Assembly (NCBI GenBank): GCA_027859195.1
Contig: JAQIBF010000103.1
Coordinates: 1 to 44,792 of the forward strand
DNA length: 44,792 nucleotides
Direction of reading: 5' to 3'
Origin: Helicobacteraceae bacterium
GTDB lineage: Bacteria; Campylobacterota; Campylobacteria; Campylobacterales; Sulfurimonadaceae
Of this stretch, positions 19,065 to 28,472 are shown one piece after another. Made by a program: the position numbers and the translations under genes. The notes beneath the pieces are model-generated. The model was not told the origin of the DNA, made no database searches, and saw only the letters and a list, made by a program, of their open reading frames with translations. Each line of letters begins with the position of its first letter. Position 1 is the stretch's first letter.

Positions 19065-20213
19065 GTGAACAAACAAGTATACATCAATGATATTCAGGCA
19101 TTTTTGCCAAACGAAGCGGTAGAGAACAGTGAGATCGAAGCAGTCTTAGGACAAGTCGGTCCGCGGCCGTCTCGGGCTAAAAAGATGATCTTGCGTTCAA
19201 ATCAGATCAAATCACGATATTACGCTATTGATAAAGATACAGGTGCGACCACGCATACTAATGCGCAGATAGCGGCAGAAGCTATTCGCAAACTTAATAC
19301 AGATACTTTTGATATCAATACGATCGAGGTGCTTGCCTGCGGTACAACACTGCCTGACCAACTGTTGCCAAACCATGCCTTGATGGTGCATGGTGAATTG
19401 GGGATTCCAAGTTGTGAAGTGATCGCTACATCAGGGATCTGCCTCTCAGGAACGATGTCTTTAAAATATGGGTATATGTCTATCCTTAGTGGTCAAAGCA
19501 GTAATGCGGTGGCTACAGGCTCTGAAAATGCTTCCTCCGTGATGCGCGCACAAAACTTTGAAGAAGAGGTTGATGCCCGTGTTGAGAAACTTGAACGCCA
19601 GCCTGAGATCGCTTTTGAGAAAGATTTTCTGCGTTGGATGTTAAGTGATGGCGCAGGTGCGGCCTTGATGAGTGCCGAACCCAACAAAGAGGGGATCTCA
19701 CTTAAAATTGATTGGATCGTACAAAAATCCTATGCTAACGAACTGGACGCCTGTATGTATGCCGGATGTGAAAAACAGGAAGACGGCTCTCTAAAAGGAT
19801 GGCGTGAATACCCTCAGCAAGAGTGGTTGAAACAGTCCATCTTCTCTGTCAAGCAAGACGTCAAACTCCTGAATGCCAATATTATCGAATATACGGTGAC
19901 CAAACCGCTGCAGGAGTTGATCGAAAAAGGCACGCTTGCCCCTGACTCTATAAACTACTTCCTGCCACACTATTCATCAGGGTATTTCCGGGATAAAGTC
20001 TATGAGGGGATGAAAAAAGCCGATTGCGATATAAGACAGGAAAAGTGGTTTACCAATCTTCCTACCAAAGGCAACACAGGCTCTGCATCGATCTATGTTA
20101 TGTTAGAAGAGCTTTTCCATTCGGGTAGATTAAATGCAGGTGAAAAACTGCTCTGTTATATTCCCGAAAGCGGTCGATTCTCAACAGCCTTTATGCAGTT
20201 AGAGGTTGTTTAA
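19065..20213 (+). CDS. darB: DarB-type ketosynthase III (dialkylresorcinol pathway)
   Basis: In characterised DAR systems DarB joins two beta-ketoacyl/acyl thioesters and cyclises them to a 1,3-cyclohexanedione. The 382-residue thiolase-fold protein has a Cys126-His302-Asn337 triad (SGICLSG, FLPHYSSGYF, KGNTGSAS) and an N-terminus (VYINDIQAFLPNEAVEN) seen in DarB proteins rather than FabH. The GTG start follows darA by 3 bases, and the stop overlaps the next gene by one base, so darA-darB and the downstream genes are one transcript. Confidence 0.9.
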   Translation: MNKQVYINDIQAFLPNEAVENSEIEAVLGQVGPRPSRAKKMILRSNQIKSRYYAIDKDTGATTHTNAQIAAEAIRKLNTDTFDINTIEVLACGTTLPDQLLPNHALMVHGELGIPSCEVIATSGICLSGTMSLKYGYMSILSGQSSNAVATGSENASSVMRAQNFEEEVDARVEKLERQPEIAFEKDFLRWMLSDGAGAALMSAEPNKEGISLKIDWIVQKSYANELDACMYAGCEKQEDGSLKGWREYPQQEWLKQSIFSVKQDVKLLNANIIEYTVTKPLQELIEKGTLAPDSINYFLPHYSSGYFRDKVYEGMKKADCDIRQEKWFTNLPTKGNTGSASIYVMLEELFHSGRLNAGEKLLCYIPESGRFSTAFMQLEVV

Positions 20214-20620
20214 TGGAGATCAATAGCGTCCCGCAGGATAACAGCACTATCTACAACGGCCAAAAACGGGCTCTCTATGCAACCAGTCAAGATGGCGAGT
20301 ATGGTGTTGTGGCGTCAAGTGGATGGGATGTTGAAGAAGAGGCGACAATGCAGGCCGTTGTCGAGCTGGAAAGATTGGCTGAGGAAGCCTATGAGGCGTG
20401 TGTGGATGGTGTGATCTCGCCTTTAGAGTTTCATATGTACAGCAAACGCCTTGACCTGCTCTCTCTGTCACAAGCAACGGGCCTCTTTCAGTGGCGCATC
20501 AAACGTCACTTCAAACCTGCTGTTTTTGCCAAGCTTTCTGACAAGATATTAGCACGTTATGCGGATGTGATGGGTGTCACCATCGAGATGTTAAAACAAC
20601 TGCCGAAAAGAGAGTCCTAA
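20213..20620 (+). CDS. Small protein with a C-terminal helix-turn-helix-like region
   Basis: 135 residues, no catalytic motif recognised. Residues about 83-127 (LSLSQATGLFQWRIKRHFKP followed by KLSDKILARYADVMGVTIEML) look like an XRE-type helix-turn-helix. The first 50 residues are polar with the segment YATSQDGEYGVVASSGWDVEEEA. Genes of this kind stand between the DarB gene and the BtrH-domain gene in flexirubin-type loci as I remember them. It could regulate the locus or bind a biosynthetic enzyme; the DNA-binding role is inference. It overlaps darB by one base and abuts the next gene. Confidence 0.7.
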   Translation: MEINSVPQDNSTIYNGQKRALYATSQDGEYGVVASSGWDVEEEATMQAVVELERLAEEAYEACVDGVISPLEFHMYSKRLDLLSLSQATGLFQWRIKRHFKPAVFAKLSDKILARYADVMGVTIEMLKQLPKRES

Positions 20621-21625
20621 TTGTCTGTTCCATCTAAAGAGTTTACGCATAAACACGCCGGTCATTGTGAAAGCGGTGTTATGTCGACGATGTTGTCTCA
20701 TCACGGGCTTTTGTTAAGTGAACCGATGGCTTTTGGCCTTTCAAGTGCACTTAACTTTGCCTATCTGCCTTTTATAAAACTGGCAGGTATGCCGCTGATC
20801 GCCTACCGATCGATGCCCAAAGCGATCATCAAAGGATTGCAAAAGAACCTTGGTCTGAAGATGAAGATCGAGACCTTTTCCAACCAACTCAAAGGACAAG
20901 AGCGTCTGGATGAACTGTTAGCCGAGGGTAAGATCGTCGGTGCACAGACATCGGTCTTCTGGCTGCCGTACCTGCCTGAGGAGATGCGCTTTCACTTCAA
21001 TGGACACAACCTGCTCGTCTATGGGAAGCAAGATGATGTCTATAAGATAAGCGATCCTGTTTTCGAAGATGTGGTTGAAGCGAATGAAAAAGAGTTTTTA
21101 AAGGCACGTTTTGCAAAAGGGGTGATGGCACCAAAAGGGGCCATCTATTATCCGACTTTTGTTCCTGAAACGATCGACTATGAACGTGTTGTGCCCAAGG
21201 CTGTTAAGACTGTTGCAAAACGGATGTTGAACACACCTGTGCCGATAGCAGGATTGAAAGGGATTCGGACCTTAGCTAAGAGTATTCGTAAACTTGAGTC
21301 TAAAGACCGTCGATATGCCCGACTCTTTTTAGGTCATATTGTAAGAATGCAAGAGGAGATAGGAACCGGGGGTGCCGGTTTTCGCTATATTTATGCCTCA
21401 TTTTTGCAAGAGAGCGGGAAGATTCTCGCCAACGAGACATTGCTGGAAGCATCAGAGATGATGACGGCAGTCGGTGACAGTTGGCGTGAATTTGCATTAT
21501 TGATCGCCAAGTCCATCCGCTCAAAAAAAAGTGAGACGGTTGACTTTGATGCCATTGCCAGTAAACTTGAATTGATTGCCGACGAAGAGGCAGTGGTCTA
21601 TAAGAAACTTCTGACGGCTTTTTAA
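20621..21625 (+). CDS. BtrH N-terminal domain (C39-like fold) protein
   Basis: 334 residues. The N-terminal half matches the BtrH/DUF4872 type: HAGHCESGV with Cys16, FNGHNLLVYG with His129 and the ISDP Asp145, a papain-like Cys-His-Asp set. BtrH of butirosin synthesis transfers an acyl group from an ACP to an amine, so here it may move an acyl chain from an ACP to the resorcinol or another acceptor. The C-terminal half is helical and unassigned. The TTG start abuts the preceding stop; the end overlaps the ABC ATPase start by one base. The acyltransferase role is inference. Confidence 0.78.
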   Translation: MSVPSKEFTHKHAGHCESGVMSTMLSHHGLLLSEPMAFGLSSALNFAYLPFIKLAGMPLIAYRSMPKAIIKGLQKNLGLKMKIETFSNQLKGQERLDELLAEGKIVGAQTSVFWLPYLPEEMRFHFNGHNLLVYGKQDDVYKISDPVFEDVVEANEKEFLKARFAKGVMAPKGAIYYPTFVPETIDYERVVPKAVKTVAKRMLNTPVPIAGLKGIRTLAKSIRKLESKDRRYARLFLGHIVRMQEEIGTGGAGFRYIYASFLQESGKILANETLLEASEMMTAVGDSWREFALLIAKSIRSKKSETVDFDAIASKLELIADEEAVVYKKLLTAF

Positions 21626-22548
21626 TGATCAAGATCACAAACCTTCTCAAGCGCTATGATGAAAAGGTGGCCCTTGACCATCTGACCTTAGAGATAAAAG
21701 CGGGAACGATTTTTGGTCTATTGGGACCTAACGGTGCAGGTAAGACGACGCTTATCTCGATTCTTAACGGCTTGACAAAGTACAATGAGGGGGAGGTGAC
21801 TGTTTTTGGTCTCCCGCTTGACGAAAATCTGGAAGCGATCCGAAAACGGTGCGCCCTTATTCCTCAGACCCTTGCCTTTTATGAGAACCTTACGGTCATT
21901 GAGAACCTCAATTTTTTTGGCGGTATCCAAAATATTGAAAAAGGTCTTCTGAAAAAGAATATTGAGTATGCCGTTGAGACAAACCGTTTAGGCTCTATGC
22001 TGCATCAAAGAGCATCAACGCTTTCAGGAGGGCAGAAACGTCGTCTGAACATTGCTATCGGTCTGCTTAACGATCCGGATATACTTTTTTTTGATGAACC
22101 GACTGTCGGGATCGACCCTGAGTCGCGCAACGAGATCCTGGAGACCATTTTGTCGTTTAAAGAAGCGAATAAAACGGTTATCTATACCTCGCATTACATG
22201 CCTGAGATAGAGAAGATCTGTGACGAGGTGGCAATCATCAATGCCGGAAAGATCATCAAGCAGGGTTCTATTGAGAGTATGCTGACAAACGAGAGCGCCA
22301 ATCAGCTCATCATCGAGATCTATGAGACGCCGTTAGCGACGTTGGAATCGTTTTGCAGCAAGATGAACGCTTTAACTGTAGTCGACGAGAGTTCATTGAT
22401 GCTTGAGGGTAAAGAGAGTGAAACTGTTGCAAGGGCGTTAGCACTGTTGGAAGCTGAGAACGTTGCTGTTAAAAACATTCGCTACGGTACAACGACTCTG
22501 GAATCTCTGTTTATTAATTTGACCTCAAAAGGGCGAACCGATGTTTAA
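21625..22548 (+). CDS. ABC transporter ATP-binding protein
   Basis: Cytoplasmic ATPase subunit of an ABC-2 exporter. The 307 residues contain Walker A GPNGAGKT (34-41), signature LSGGQ (131-135), Walker B ILFFDE (151-156), and the switch His in YTSHYMPE. A C-terminal extension of about 80 residues resembles those of DrrA-like exporters. It overlaps the permease gene by 8 bases. With the permease it would export the pigment or a precursor across the inner membrane. Confidence 0.95.
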   Translation: MIKITNLLKRYDEKVALDHLTLEIKAGTIFGLLGPNGAGKTTLISILNGLTKYNEGEVTVFGLPLDENLEAIRKRCALIPQTLAFYENLTVIENLNFFGGIQNIEKGLLKKNIEYAVETNRLGSMLHQRASTLSGGQKRRLNIAIGLLNDPDILFFDEPTVGIDPESRNEILETILSFKEANKTVIYTSHYMPEIEKICDEVAIINAGKIIKQGSIESMLTNESANQLIIEIYETPLATLESFCSKMNALTVVDESSLMLEGKESETVARALALLEAENVAVKNIRYGTTTLESLFINLTSKGRTDV

Positions 22549-23731
22549 AGCGATGCTGATCAAAGAGTTCTTGCTGGTCTCTCGTGACAAACATGCCCTA
22601 GCAGCCCTTTTCATCATGCCGGCAGTTTTTATCCTGATCATGTCTTTGGCACTCAAAGATGTCTTTAATGAAGACAAGGCTCTCGTCGAGTATGCGGTCG
22701 TTGACAAGGATAACTCTTTAGAGAGTTTTTCTGTGATCGCAAAACTGCGTGCCAACAAAATGATGAATGAACATAATATCAGTGAAGATTTTTCGACGCC
22801 AAAAGAAGAGGGTGTTCAGTTTATCGTTGTGATCCCAAAAGGGTTTAAGTCGCAGTTTTCACAAAGTGATGCCAACAGTTCGGCACTTCAGATAGAAGTG
22901 GCATCAGACATCGGACAGAGCCATCTGATGCTCTTTAAAACACAGATATTAAGCAGTGTGATGCAGGTACGTCTTGATGCCATCAACCTTTCGAGAGAGA
23001 TGCAGAGCGGTATTCGGGGCGAAGAGGTAGAGGTCAAGAAGATTGAATTGGATGAGAAAAACATGATGAAGATCCATTATGCGGCGCTGGACGAAGACGA
23101 AAAACCCACGTCAACACAGCAGAGTGTTCCCTCATGGATCGTCTTCGGTCTCTTCTTTGTCATCATACCGATGTCAACGATCTTTATCAGTGAGCGCAAG
23201 CAGAACACTTTGATGCGTCTCAGTACGATGAACGTTTCGCTGCCGGTACTTTTTGGCGGAAAGATCATCCCCTATATGCTGATCAATCAACTGCAGGTAT
23301 GGGTGATGATAGCGGTGGGTATGTTTGTCGTCCCTCTCTTTGGTGCAGCACCATTGACAATAGGCGGTGATATAAGTGCCTTGATAGCAGTTTCGCTGGC
23401 ACTTAGTCTTTCGGCTATCGGGCTTTCGATTTTGATCGCTGTTACGGTTGACAGCGTTGAGCAGGCAACGACCATCGGCGGGATCATCAATATTCTTTTA
23501 GGCGCCATCGGCGGGGTCATGGTCCCCAAGTTTGTGATGCCTGACTTTATGAAAGAGTTTGCCAATGTCTCGCCTATGTCCTGGGGACTGGAAGGTTTCC
23601 TGGACGTCTTTTTACGCCGCGGCACTCTTAGTGATGTGATGTATGAAGTGGTCGGCCTGATGCTTTTTGGCCTGGTTTCACTTATTGTTGCGGCAGGGAT
23701 ATTTAACTATAAAATAAGGAGAGTAGCATGA
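22541..23731 (+). CDS. ABC-2 type transporter permease
   Basis: Membrane subunit partnering the preceding ATPase. The 396 residues have an N-terminal transmembrane helix (about 20-42), a large extracytoplasmic domain (about 45-205), then five or six helices between 210 and 390, the ABC-2 topology. It overlaps the ATPase gene by 8 bases and the ACP gene by 4, so transport and carrier proteins are translated together. The substrate is inferred from context only. Confidence 0.93.
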   Translation: MFKAMLIKEFLLVSRDKHALAALFIMPAVFILIMSLALKDVFNEDKALVEYAVVDKDNSLESFSVIAKLRANKMMNEHNISEDFSTPKEEGVQFIVVIPKGFKSQFSQSDANSSALQIEVASDIGQSHLMLFKTQILSSVMQVRLDAINLSREMQSGIRGEEVEVKKIELDEKNMMKIHYAALDEDEKPTSTQQSVPSWIVFGLFFVIIPMSTIFISERKQNTLMRLSTMNVSLPVLFGGKIIPYMLINQLQVWVMIAVGMFVVPLFGAAPLTIGGDISALIAVSLALSLSAIGLSILIAVTVDSVEQATTIGGIINILLGAIGGVMVPKFVMPDFMKEFANVSPMSWGLEGFLDVFLRRGTLSDVMYEVVGLMLFGLVSLIVAAGIFNYKIRRVA

Positions 23732-23997
23732 TAGGTTCTCAAGATGACGCACTGAAACTGCGTCTAAAAACGATGATTATTGAGGAGTGTGAAAAAGAGG
23801 ACATTACACCGGAAGAACTTGCAGATGATATTGAACTTTTTTCAGACAAAAGCGGCTTGGAGTTAGACTCTCTTGATGCGCTTCAGATCTCAATGGGTCT
23901 GCAGACACAGTTTAAGATCCGTTTAGGCGACTCTAAAGATTTCCGACGTGTCGTTACCACTATCAACAACCTGGCCGATTTCGTTCAGCCAGAGTAG
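23728..23997 (+). CDS. Acyl carrier protein, second in the locus
   Basis: 89-residue ACP with the attachment site GLELDSLDALQI at Ser48 and an N-terminal extension of about eight residues. It differs from the ACPs at 16539 and 27812 in the motif (DSLDAL) and overlaps the ABC permease by 4 bases, next to the first ketosynthase pair. It may serve the resorcinol/alkyl branch; that split is inference. Confidence 0.9.
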   Translation: MIGSQDDALKLRLKTMIIEECEKEDITPEELADDIELFSDKSGLELDSLDALQISMGLQTQFKIRLGDSKDFRRVVTTINNLADFVQPE

Positions 23998-24014
23998 AGA
24001 TTGAGATTGCATTT

Positions 24015-25157
24015 ATGATCACGATACTTGGCGGCGAAATACTAAGCGCATTAGGTGAAAAAGAGCAGCGTCTAAAACACCTTTTTGAGGGTAGTTACAA
24101 GACCGTAGAAAAAAGTATGAATCTGATGGGTGAAGAGCTCTCTTTTCCCTATTACAGTATTGATGAGGGCGAACGCAACAGTGCTCTCTCTATCCCTCTT
24201 CATTATCTTGAAGATGCCGTTCAAAAAGCGATTGACAAATGCGCTTTGACTTCGGAAGAGTTGAGCCGTTGCGGCCTCTTTGTAGGAAGCGCCTCAAATG
24301 ACCTCTCTTTAAGTCTTCCTCTGGGGAAAAATTATGACAACACCCAACTCAACAAAGTTGCTTGTGAACGTATCGGAAACGGTTATTATGCCGATCACCT
24401 GACGAAACACTTTGGTCTTCATGACTTTTCATTGACCTACAACACCGCCTGTACCTCGAGTGCCAATGCTCTTCTGGACGCCGCTTCATTATTGGAAGGC
24501 GGTATCATTGATTATGCCCTGGTCATCGGGTTTGAGATGTTTGCGCCAATCTCTTTTGAGGGGTTTGCGGCGATGCAGCTGCTTTCACCAGGAAAGTTAG
24601 TACCGTTTGACAGGGATAGAACAGGGATCGTTTTAGGCGAAGCGATAAGTGCACTTTTTCTGAGCCGTGATGATGTTGTCTCTTCACCCTGGCATTTTCT
24701 AGGAGGTGTCAGCAGTTGTGAAACGCACAGTGTTACGGGTGCCAACCCTAATGGTGAAGGTATCAGTCAAGTGATCAAGACTGCATTGGAACGTACGAAT
24801 ATCACGCCTGATCAGATCTGCGGGGTAAAGGCACACGGCACGGCAAGTGCTCTAAACGACTTGGCTGAGATCAACGGCATGAAACGGGTCTTTTCCACTT
24901 CTCCGGACTTTTTTTCACTGAAACCTTACATCGGCCATACCTTGGGCAGTTGCGGTTCAAGTGAACTGTTGTTGATGATGGAGTGTATTGATGCCGGTTT
25001 TCTCCCCGGTACTCCAAACTTTAAAAACCGTGACATTGAGCTTGAATGGACACCGCTGATAGAGAAAAAAAGTTGTACGGAGGGCCATTTCCTGCTCAAT
25101 TACTTTGGTTTTGGAGGGAATAACACTTCCCTTGTTATCGAGAAGGTGTCATCATGA
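24015..25157 (+). CDS. Beta-ketoacyl-ACP synthase (KAS II-like), first KS of a KS/CLF pair
   Basis: Decarboxylative condensation enzyme for chain extension. The 380-residue protein retains the Cys146-His274-His308 triad (NTACTSSANAL, KAHGTASALND, KPYIGHTLGSCG). Its stop overlaps the next gene by four bases (ATGA), the arrangement used by KS and chain-length-factor heterodimers of aryl polyene and type II polyketide systems. Whether it works on the polyene or on the resorcinol precursor is not shown. Confidence 0.92.
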   Translation: MITILGGEILSALGEKEQRLKHLFEGSYKTVEKSMNLMGEELSFPYYSIDEGERNSALSIPLHYLEDAVQKAIDKCALTSEELSRCGLFVGSASNDLSLSLPLGKNYDNTQLNKVACERIGNGYYADHLTKHFGLHDFSLTYNTACTSSANALLDAASLLEGGIIDYALVIGFEMFAPISFEGFAAMQLLSPGKLVPFDRDRTGIVLGEAISALFLSRDDVVSSPWHFLGGVSSCETHSVTGANPNGEGISQVIKTALERTNITPDQICGVKAHGTASALNDLAEINGMKRVFSTSPDFFSLKPYIGHTLGSCGSSELLLMMECIDAGFLPGTPNFKNRDIELEWTPLIEKKSCTEGHFLLNYFGFGGNNTSLVIEKVSS

Positions 25158-26017
25158 TCTACGTGCATAATACGGGGTCAGTAACCCGCAAAGAGGGCGA
25201 AGAACTGGATGTCAAAGCGCAATGGAAAACGATTTCACCTACGATGATAAGACGGACGGATCGGTTTATCCAACTGGCGCTGCTAGGTGCATATCAAGCT
25301 ATCGGTGAAACGGCTCTTGACAAAGACACGGCGCTGTTCATGGCTTCAGGACAAGGGAATCTGGCTGTTTTTAAGCGTCTGCGAGATCAACGGTATATTC
25401 ATAAACAACCGCCAAAACCGGTAGATTTTATTAATTCACTTAGTAATACTTCCGGTTTTTACGTCGCGCAGTATTTTGATCTGCACGGCAAAAACCTCAA
25501 TGTCTCGCGTTTGGGATTTGTGGCAGAAATAACACTTCTTTTGGCACAAAATGATCTGGAGCTGGGTAAAGAAGATCAGGTTCTTCTCGGCGGCGTAGAT
25601 GAGTTGCAGGAACCGGCTACTTTTACCAAGCGTACGCTCGGTATCAGTGATGAGAGTCTCCTGGGCGAAGGAAGCAACTGGATGCTTTTAAGCCGTGAAC
25701 ACGAAGGGGCGTTGGCCACTATCGATGTAGCGAAGAAAAAGATGGATCTCTCGGAGGTAAAAGCGTACCTTCAAAGTATCGATCCGGCCTGCAAAGTCGC
25801 GTTTGGGTTCCGCTGTACGGAGCCGATGATCAGAGAGATCATTGATGGTGAAGAGCGGGAACGCTTTTTGTATAATGAGGCTTGCGGTTTTTATGAGACA
25901 GAAACACTTTATGCATTAAACAGCTTCATAAAAGAGGGTGAAGGCGAACTGCTTTTTATCAACGTATATGAAGAGAACTTCAGAGTGATAAAAGTCAGCC
26001 TTTTACCTCGTTTTTAG
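25154..26017 (+). CDS. Ketosynthase-like protein without active-site Cys (chain-length-factor-like)
   Basis: 287 residues, shorter than a full KS. The segment PVDFINSLSNTSGFYVAQYFDLHGKNLNVSRLGF corresponds to the KS substrate and nucleophile region, but where Cys would stand it has Ser-Arg-Leu. DQVLLGGVDEL matches the strand after the nucleophile elbow. It therefore looks like a non-catalytic partner of the KS at 24015, with which it overlaps by four bases. It is about 70 residues longer than the similar protein at 27159. Function by analogy with aryl polyene CLF. Confidence 0.78.
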   Translation: MIYVHNTGSVTRKEGEELDVKAQWKTISPTMIRRTDRFIQLALLGAYQAIGETALDKDTALFMASGQGNLAVFKRLRDQRYIHKQPPKPVDFINSLSNTSGFYVAQYFDLHGKNLNVSRLGFVAEITLLLAQNDLELGKEDQVLLGGVDELQEPATFTKRTLGISDESLLGEGSNWMLLSREHEGALATIDVAKKKMDLSEVKAYLQSIDPACKVAFGFRCTEPMIREIIDGEERERFLYNEACGFYETETLYALNSFIKEGEGELLFINVYEENFRVIKVSLLPRF

Positions 26018-26058
26018 CGCCTCTGTGCTACATTACAAAAAATATAGAGGGGTTTTTA

Positions 26059-27162
26059 ATGCAAAAAAATCGTGTCTTTGTTAATGCCTATGAATCACTC
26101 AGTTGTGTTGGAAATACAGCCGAACTGATGGCGGCGATCTATTCAAAACAGAGTGGTATCACTATTGACACAAGTTATATGTCTGAACATCAGGCGGGAC
26201 TAGGTTCTTTTGCCCCAAATGAGTTTTTCAGCTCACTGAAGTCAGTGACACGAGTTGTACTTGAAAAAAGCAATCTGGACGATTTTTCAAACACACTTCT
26301 TGTTGTCGGCTCATCAGTCGGCGGTATCGGTAAAAGTGAGCAGATCTTTTTCAAAGAGAAAAACTACAAAAATATCAATCCAAAAGAACACGCTATCTCG
26401 GTTATATCGGATGCATTAAACAGAGAGTTCGGCTTTAAAGACAGCCGCTCTATTTCTACCGCGTGTACCTCAAGTGCTAACGCGCTGATGTTGGCACAAC
26501 GTCTCATTAATCTGGGTGCGTACGAGAATGTAGTTGTTGTTGGTGCTGATGCCCTCTGTTATACAACGGTGTGCGGTTTTCAAGCACTCGGTGTGCTTTC
26601 TACTCAACAATGTACCCCTTTTCAAGAGGGTCGTGTAGGGATGAATGTTGCTGAAGGGATAGCAGCACTGTTGCTGCAAAAGGTACAGACTGATGAGAGT
26701 GTCGAGCTTTGCGGAAGTGCTGGAAGTTCCGATGCTTTTCATATGACCAATCCCGATCCGGAAGCGGGTGGTGCGATCGCCTGTATGCAAAAAGCAGTTG
26801 AGAATGCGGGGCTTAAGACAACGGACATCGATTATGTAAATGCGCATGGAACGGGTACCCAAGCAAATGATGCGGTTGAAGCGTTAGCCGTAGAGACCCT
26901 GTTTACACATAACCCTTATTTGAGTTCGACCAAAGCGATAACCGGCCATACCCTTGGCGCTGCAGGTGCGCTCGAAGCGATCATTTCATGCGAAGTGATC
27001 AAGCAGCAGCGTATTGCACCACAGACGTCGATGTCCAAAGCCGAGAACAGACAGGTGAATCTACCGCGAGAAGCCATTGAACAGCAGATCAGGTATGTGA
27101 TCTCAAACTCATTTGCCTTTGGCGGCAATAATACGGCCGTAGTGTTTGGAGCAGTAAAATGA
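26059..27162 (+). CDS. Beta-ketoacyl-ACP synthase, second KS of a KS/CLF pair
   Basis: 367 residues with Cys136-His263-His297 (STACTSSANAL, VNAHGTGTQAND, AITGHTLGAAG). The combination with a small CLF encoded next to it (four-base overlap) resembles the ApeO-ApeC heterodimer that extends the polyene in characterised aryl polyene systems. A 41-base gap with an AGAGGGG Shine-Dalgarno separates it from the first pair. Confidence 0.93.
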   Translation: MQKNRVFVNAYESLSCVGNTAELMAAIYSKQSGITIDTSYMSEHQAGLGSFAPNEFFSSLKSVTRVVLEKSNLDDFSNTLLVVGSSVGGIGKSEQIFFKEKNYKNINPKEHAISVISDALNREFGFKDSRSISTACTSSANALMLAQRLINLGAYENVVVVGADALCYTTVCGFQALGVLSTQQCTPFQEGRVGMNVAEGIAALLLQKVQTDESVELCGSAGSSDAFHMTNPDPEAGGAIACMQKAVENAGLKTTDIDYVNAHGTGTQANDAVEALAVETLFTHNPYLSSTKAITGHTLGAAGALEAIISCEVIKQQRIAPQTSMSKAENRQVNLPREAIEQQIRYVISNSFAFGGNNTAVVFGAVK

Positions 27163-27803
27163 AAATGAACTTTATTGTCAAAGCGACAGCGACGGTATCG
27201 GCAGAGACTAAATGTGAGGAGCTGGATGAGAAGCGAATTGTCCCCAAGATGATGTTACGCCGCCGCTTGACACGTTCTGCACGCATCATGGTCTATTTGG
27301 CAGATGCCTGTGATTTTCGTGAGGGTGCAGTTGTCTACGGTTCTGCCTACGGTGAGATGCAAGCTACTGCCGATATCGTCGGTGCGATCGATGCTAATGA
27401 ACCTATCAGTCCGACGGCCTTTCAAAACTCTGTATACAATACGGCACCCTCTTACTTTTCGCTGCTTCATGGCAATAAAGAGGAGATCCTGACGATCTCC
27501 AGCGGAGATGATACTTCGAAGAATGTTTTACAGACAGGTGCACTTCAGGCCGTGACAACCAATGCTGAAGTACTGCTTGTCTGCTGCGAAGCGATCAACA
27601 TTCCTAATATTGATGAAGTCAATAGATGCACCGATTATCTTGAATCCGGGGTCGCATTGACATTGGTACCGACAGGTGATGAAGCTAACGTTGAAGTGCA
27701 TCAAAAAGAGCACAAAGGTTTTGCTCCTTCACTTTGGGCGATGTTGGACGTTTTAGATGCCTGTGACGGTAAAGACGGGTGTATAGTTGCACTTGAACTC
27801 TAG
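27159..27803 (+). CDS. Chain-length-factor-like ketosynthase partner (ApeC type)
   Basis: 214 residues of reduced KS fold. PTAFQNSVYNTAPSYFSLLHGNKEE is the stretch seen in ApeC-type chain-length factors, and the ISSGDDTSKN that follows has no Cys nucleophile. It overlaps the KS at 26059 by four bases and is followed 8 bases later by an ACP. In studied systems the CLF sets the number of extension rounds. An in-frame ATG at 27165 is an alternative start. Confidence 0.85.
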   Translation: MKMNFIVKATATVSAETKCEELDEKRIVPKMMLRRRLTRSARIMVYLADACDFREGAVVYGSAYGEMQATADIVGAIDANEPISPTAFQNSVYNTAPSYFSLLHGNKEEILTISSGDDTSKNVLQTGALQAVTTNAEVLLVCCEAINIPNIDEVNRCTDYLESGVALTLVPTGDEANVEVHQKEHKGFAPSLWAMLDVLDACDGKDGCIVALEL

Positions 27804-27811
27804 GAAAATAA

Positions 27812-28072
27812 TTGATTACAACTGAGAAATTAAAGACGGAATTGATCGCGCTGTTTAACCTTGAAGGTGTGCTTGCAGAAGAGATCAGTGATGATGACCA
27901 CCTTTTTCATGATGGTCTTGGCCTGGACTCTGTAGACGCAATTGAGCTGACTATCTTCTTGGACAATGCGTATGGGATCATCTTTCCTAATATCTCTGAA
28001 TCTGAAAAAGTATTTACTTCGATCAAAACACTTCAAGAATATATTAATATGAATGGAATAACGGATGTTTGA
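27812..28072 (+). CDS. Acyl carrier protein, third in the locus
   Basis: 86-residue ACP, TTG start, attachment motif GLGLDSVDAIEL with Ser40. It is close in motif to the ACP at 16539. It overlaps the following hotdog dehydratase gene by 8 bases, which points to a role in the polyene extension cycle. Confidence 0.9.
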   Translation: MITTEKLKTELIALFNLEGVLAEEISDDDHLFHDGLGLDSVDAIELTIFLDNAYGIIFPNISESEKVFTSIKTLQEYINMNGITDV

Positions 28073-28472
28073 TCTTGATGAACTGTTGGAGGTATTGCCG
28101 CAAAAAGATCCAGTCGGTTTTGTGAAAAAAGTACTGGTGTGCGAAGAACATGAGTCTCGGACTCTTGTGCGTTTTGAGAGTGCACCGACCCTCTCCATGC
28201 TCTCTGAAGCAGGGGCGCAGACCTCTATATTTTTGAGACTGACTGAAGAGAAAAAGGCGGCCAATGTCCCAACGCGTGCAATGGGGATGTTGGTGAGTAT
28301 TAAGTCAAAATGGCTGCAGAAAAGTGATAAGACAAGCTTTGAGGTCAAGAGCAGTTATGTGAACAACCTTGACAGTTTTTTTGTTGTTGATTTCACTGTT
28401 TTAGATGGTGAGATGACTGTCGCAGAAGGTCAAATTGCTGCTGTTTTAGAACAAAACGGAGTGGCATTATGA
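28065..28472 (+). CDS. Hotdog-fold protein, ApeP-like dehydratase homologue
   Basis: 135 residues. The N-terminal VLPQKDPVGFVKKVL lines up with the LLPHRxPFLxxD opening of ApeP/FabA-like hotdog dehydratases, but His is replaced by Gln13. FESAPTLSMLSEAGAQT supplies the central helix with Glu48. It may be a degenerate subunit that pairs with the FabZ-like gene after it (4-base overlap) rather than an active dehydratase on its own. Catalytic status is inference. Confidence 0.72.
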   Translation: MFDLDELLEVLPQKDPVGFVKKVLVCEEHESRTLVRFESAPTLSMLSEAGAQTSIFLRLTEEKKAANVPTRAMGMLVSIKSKWLQKSDKTSFEVKSSYVNNLDSFFVVDFTVLDGEMTVAEGQIAAVLEQNGVAL

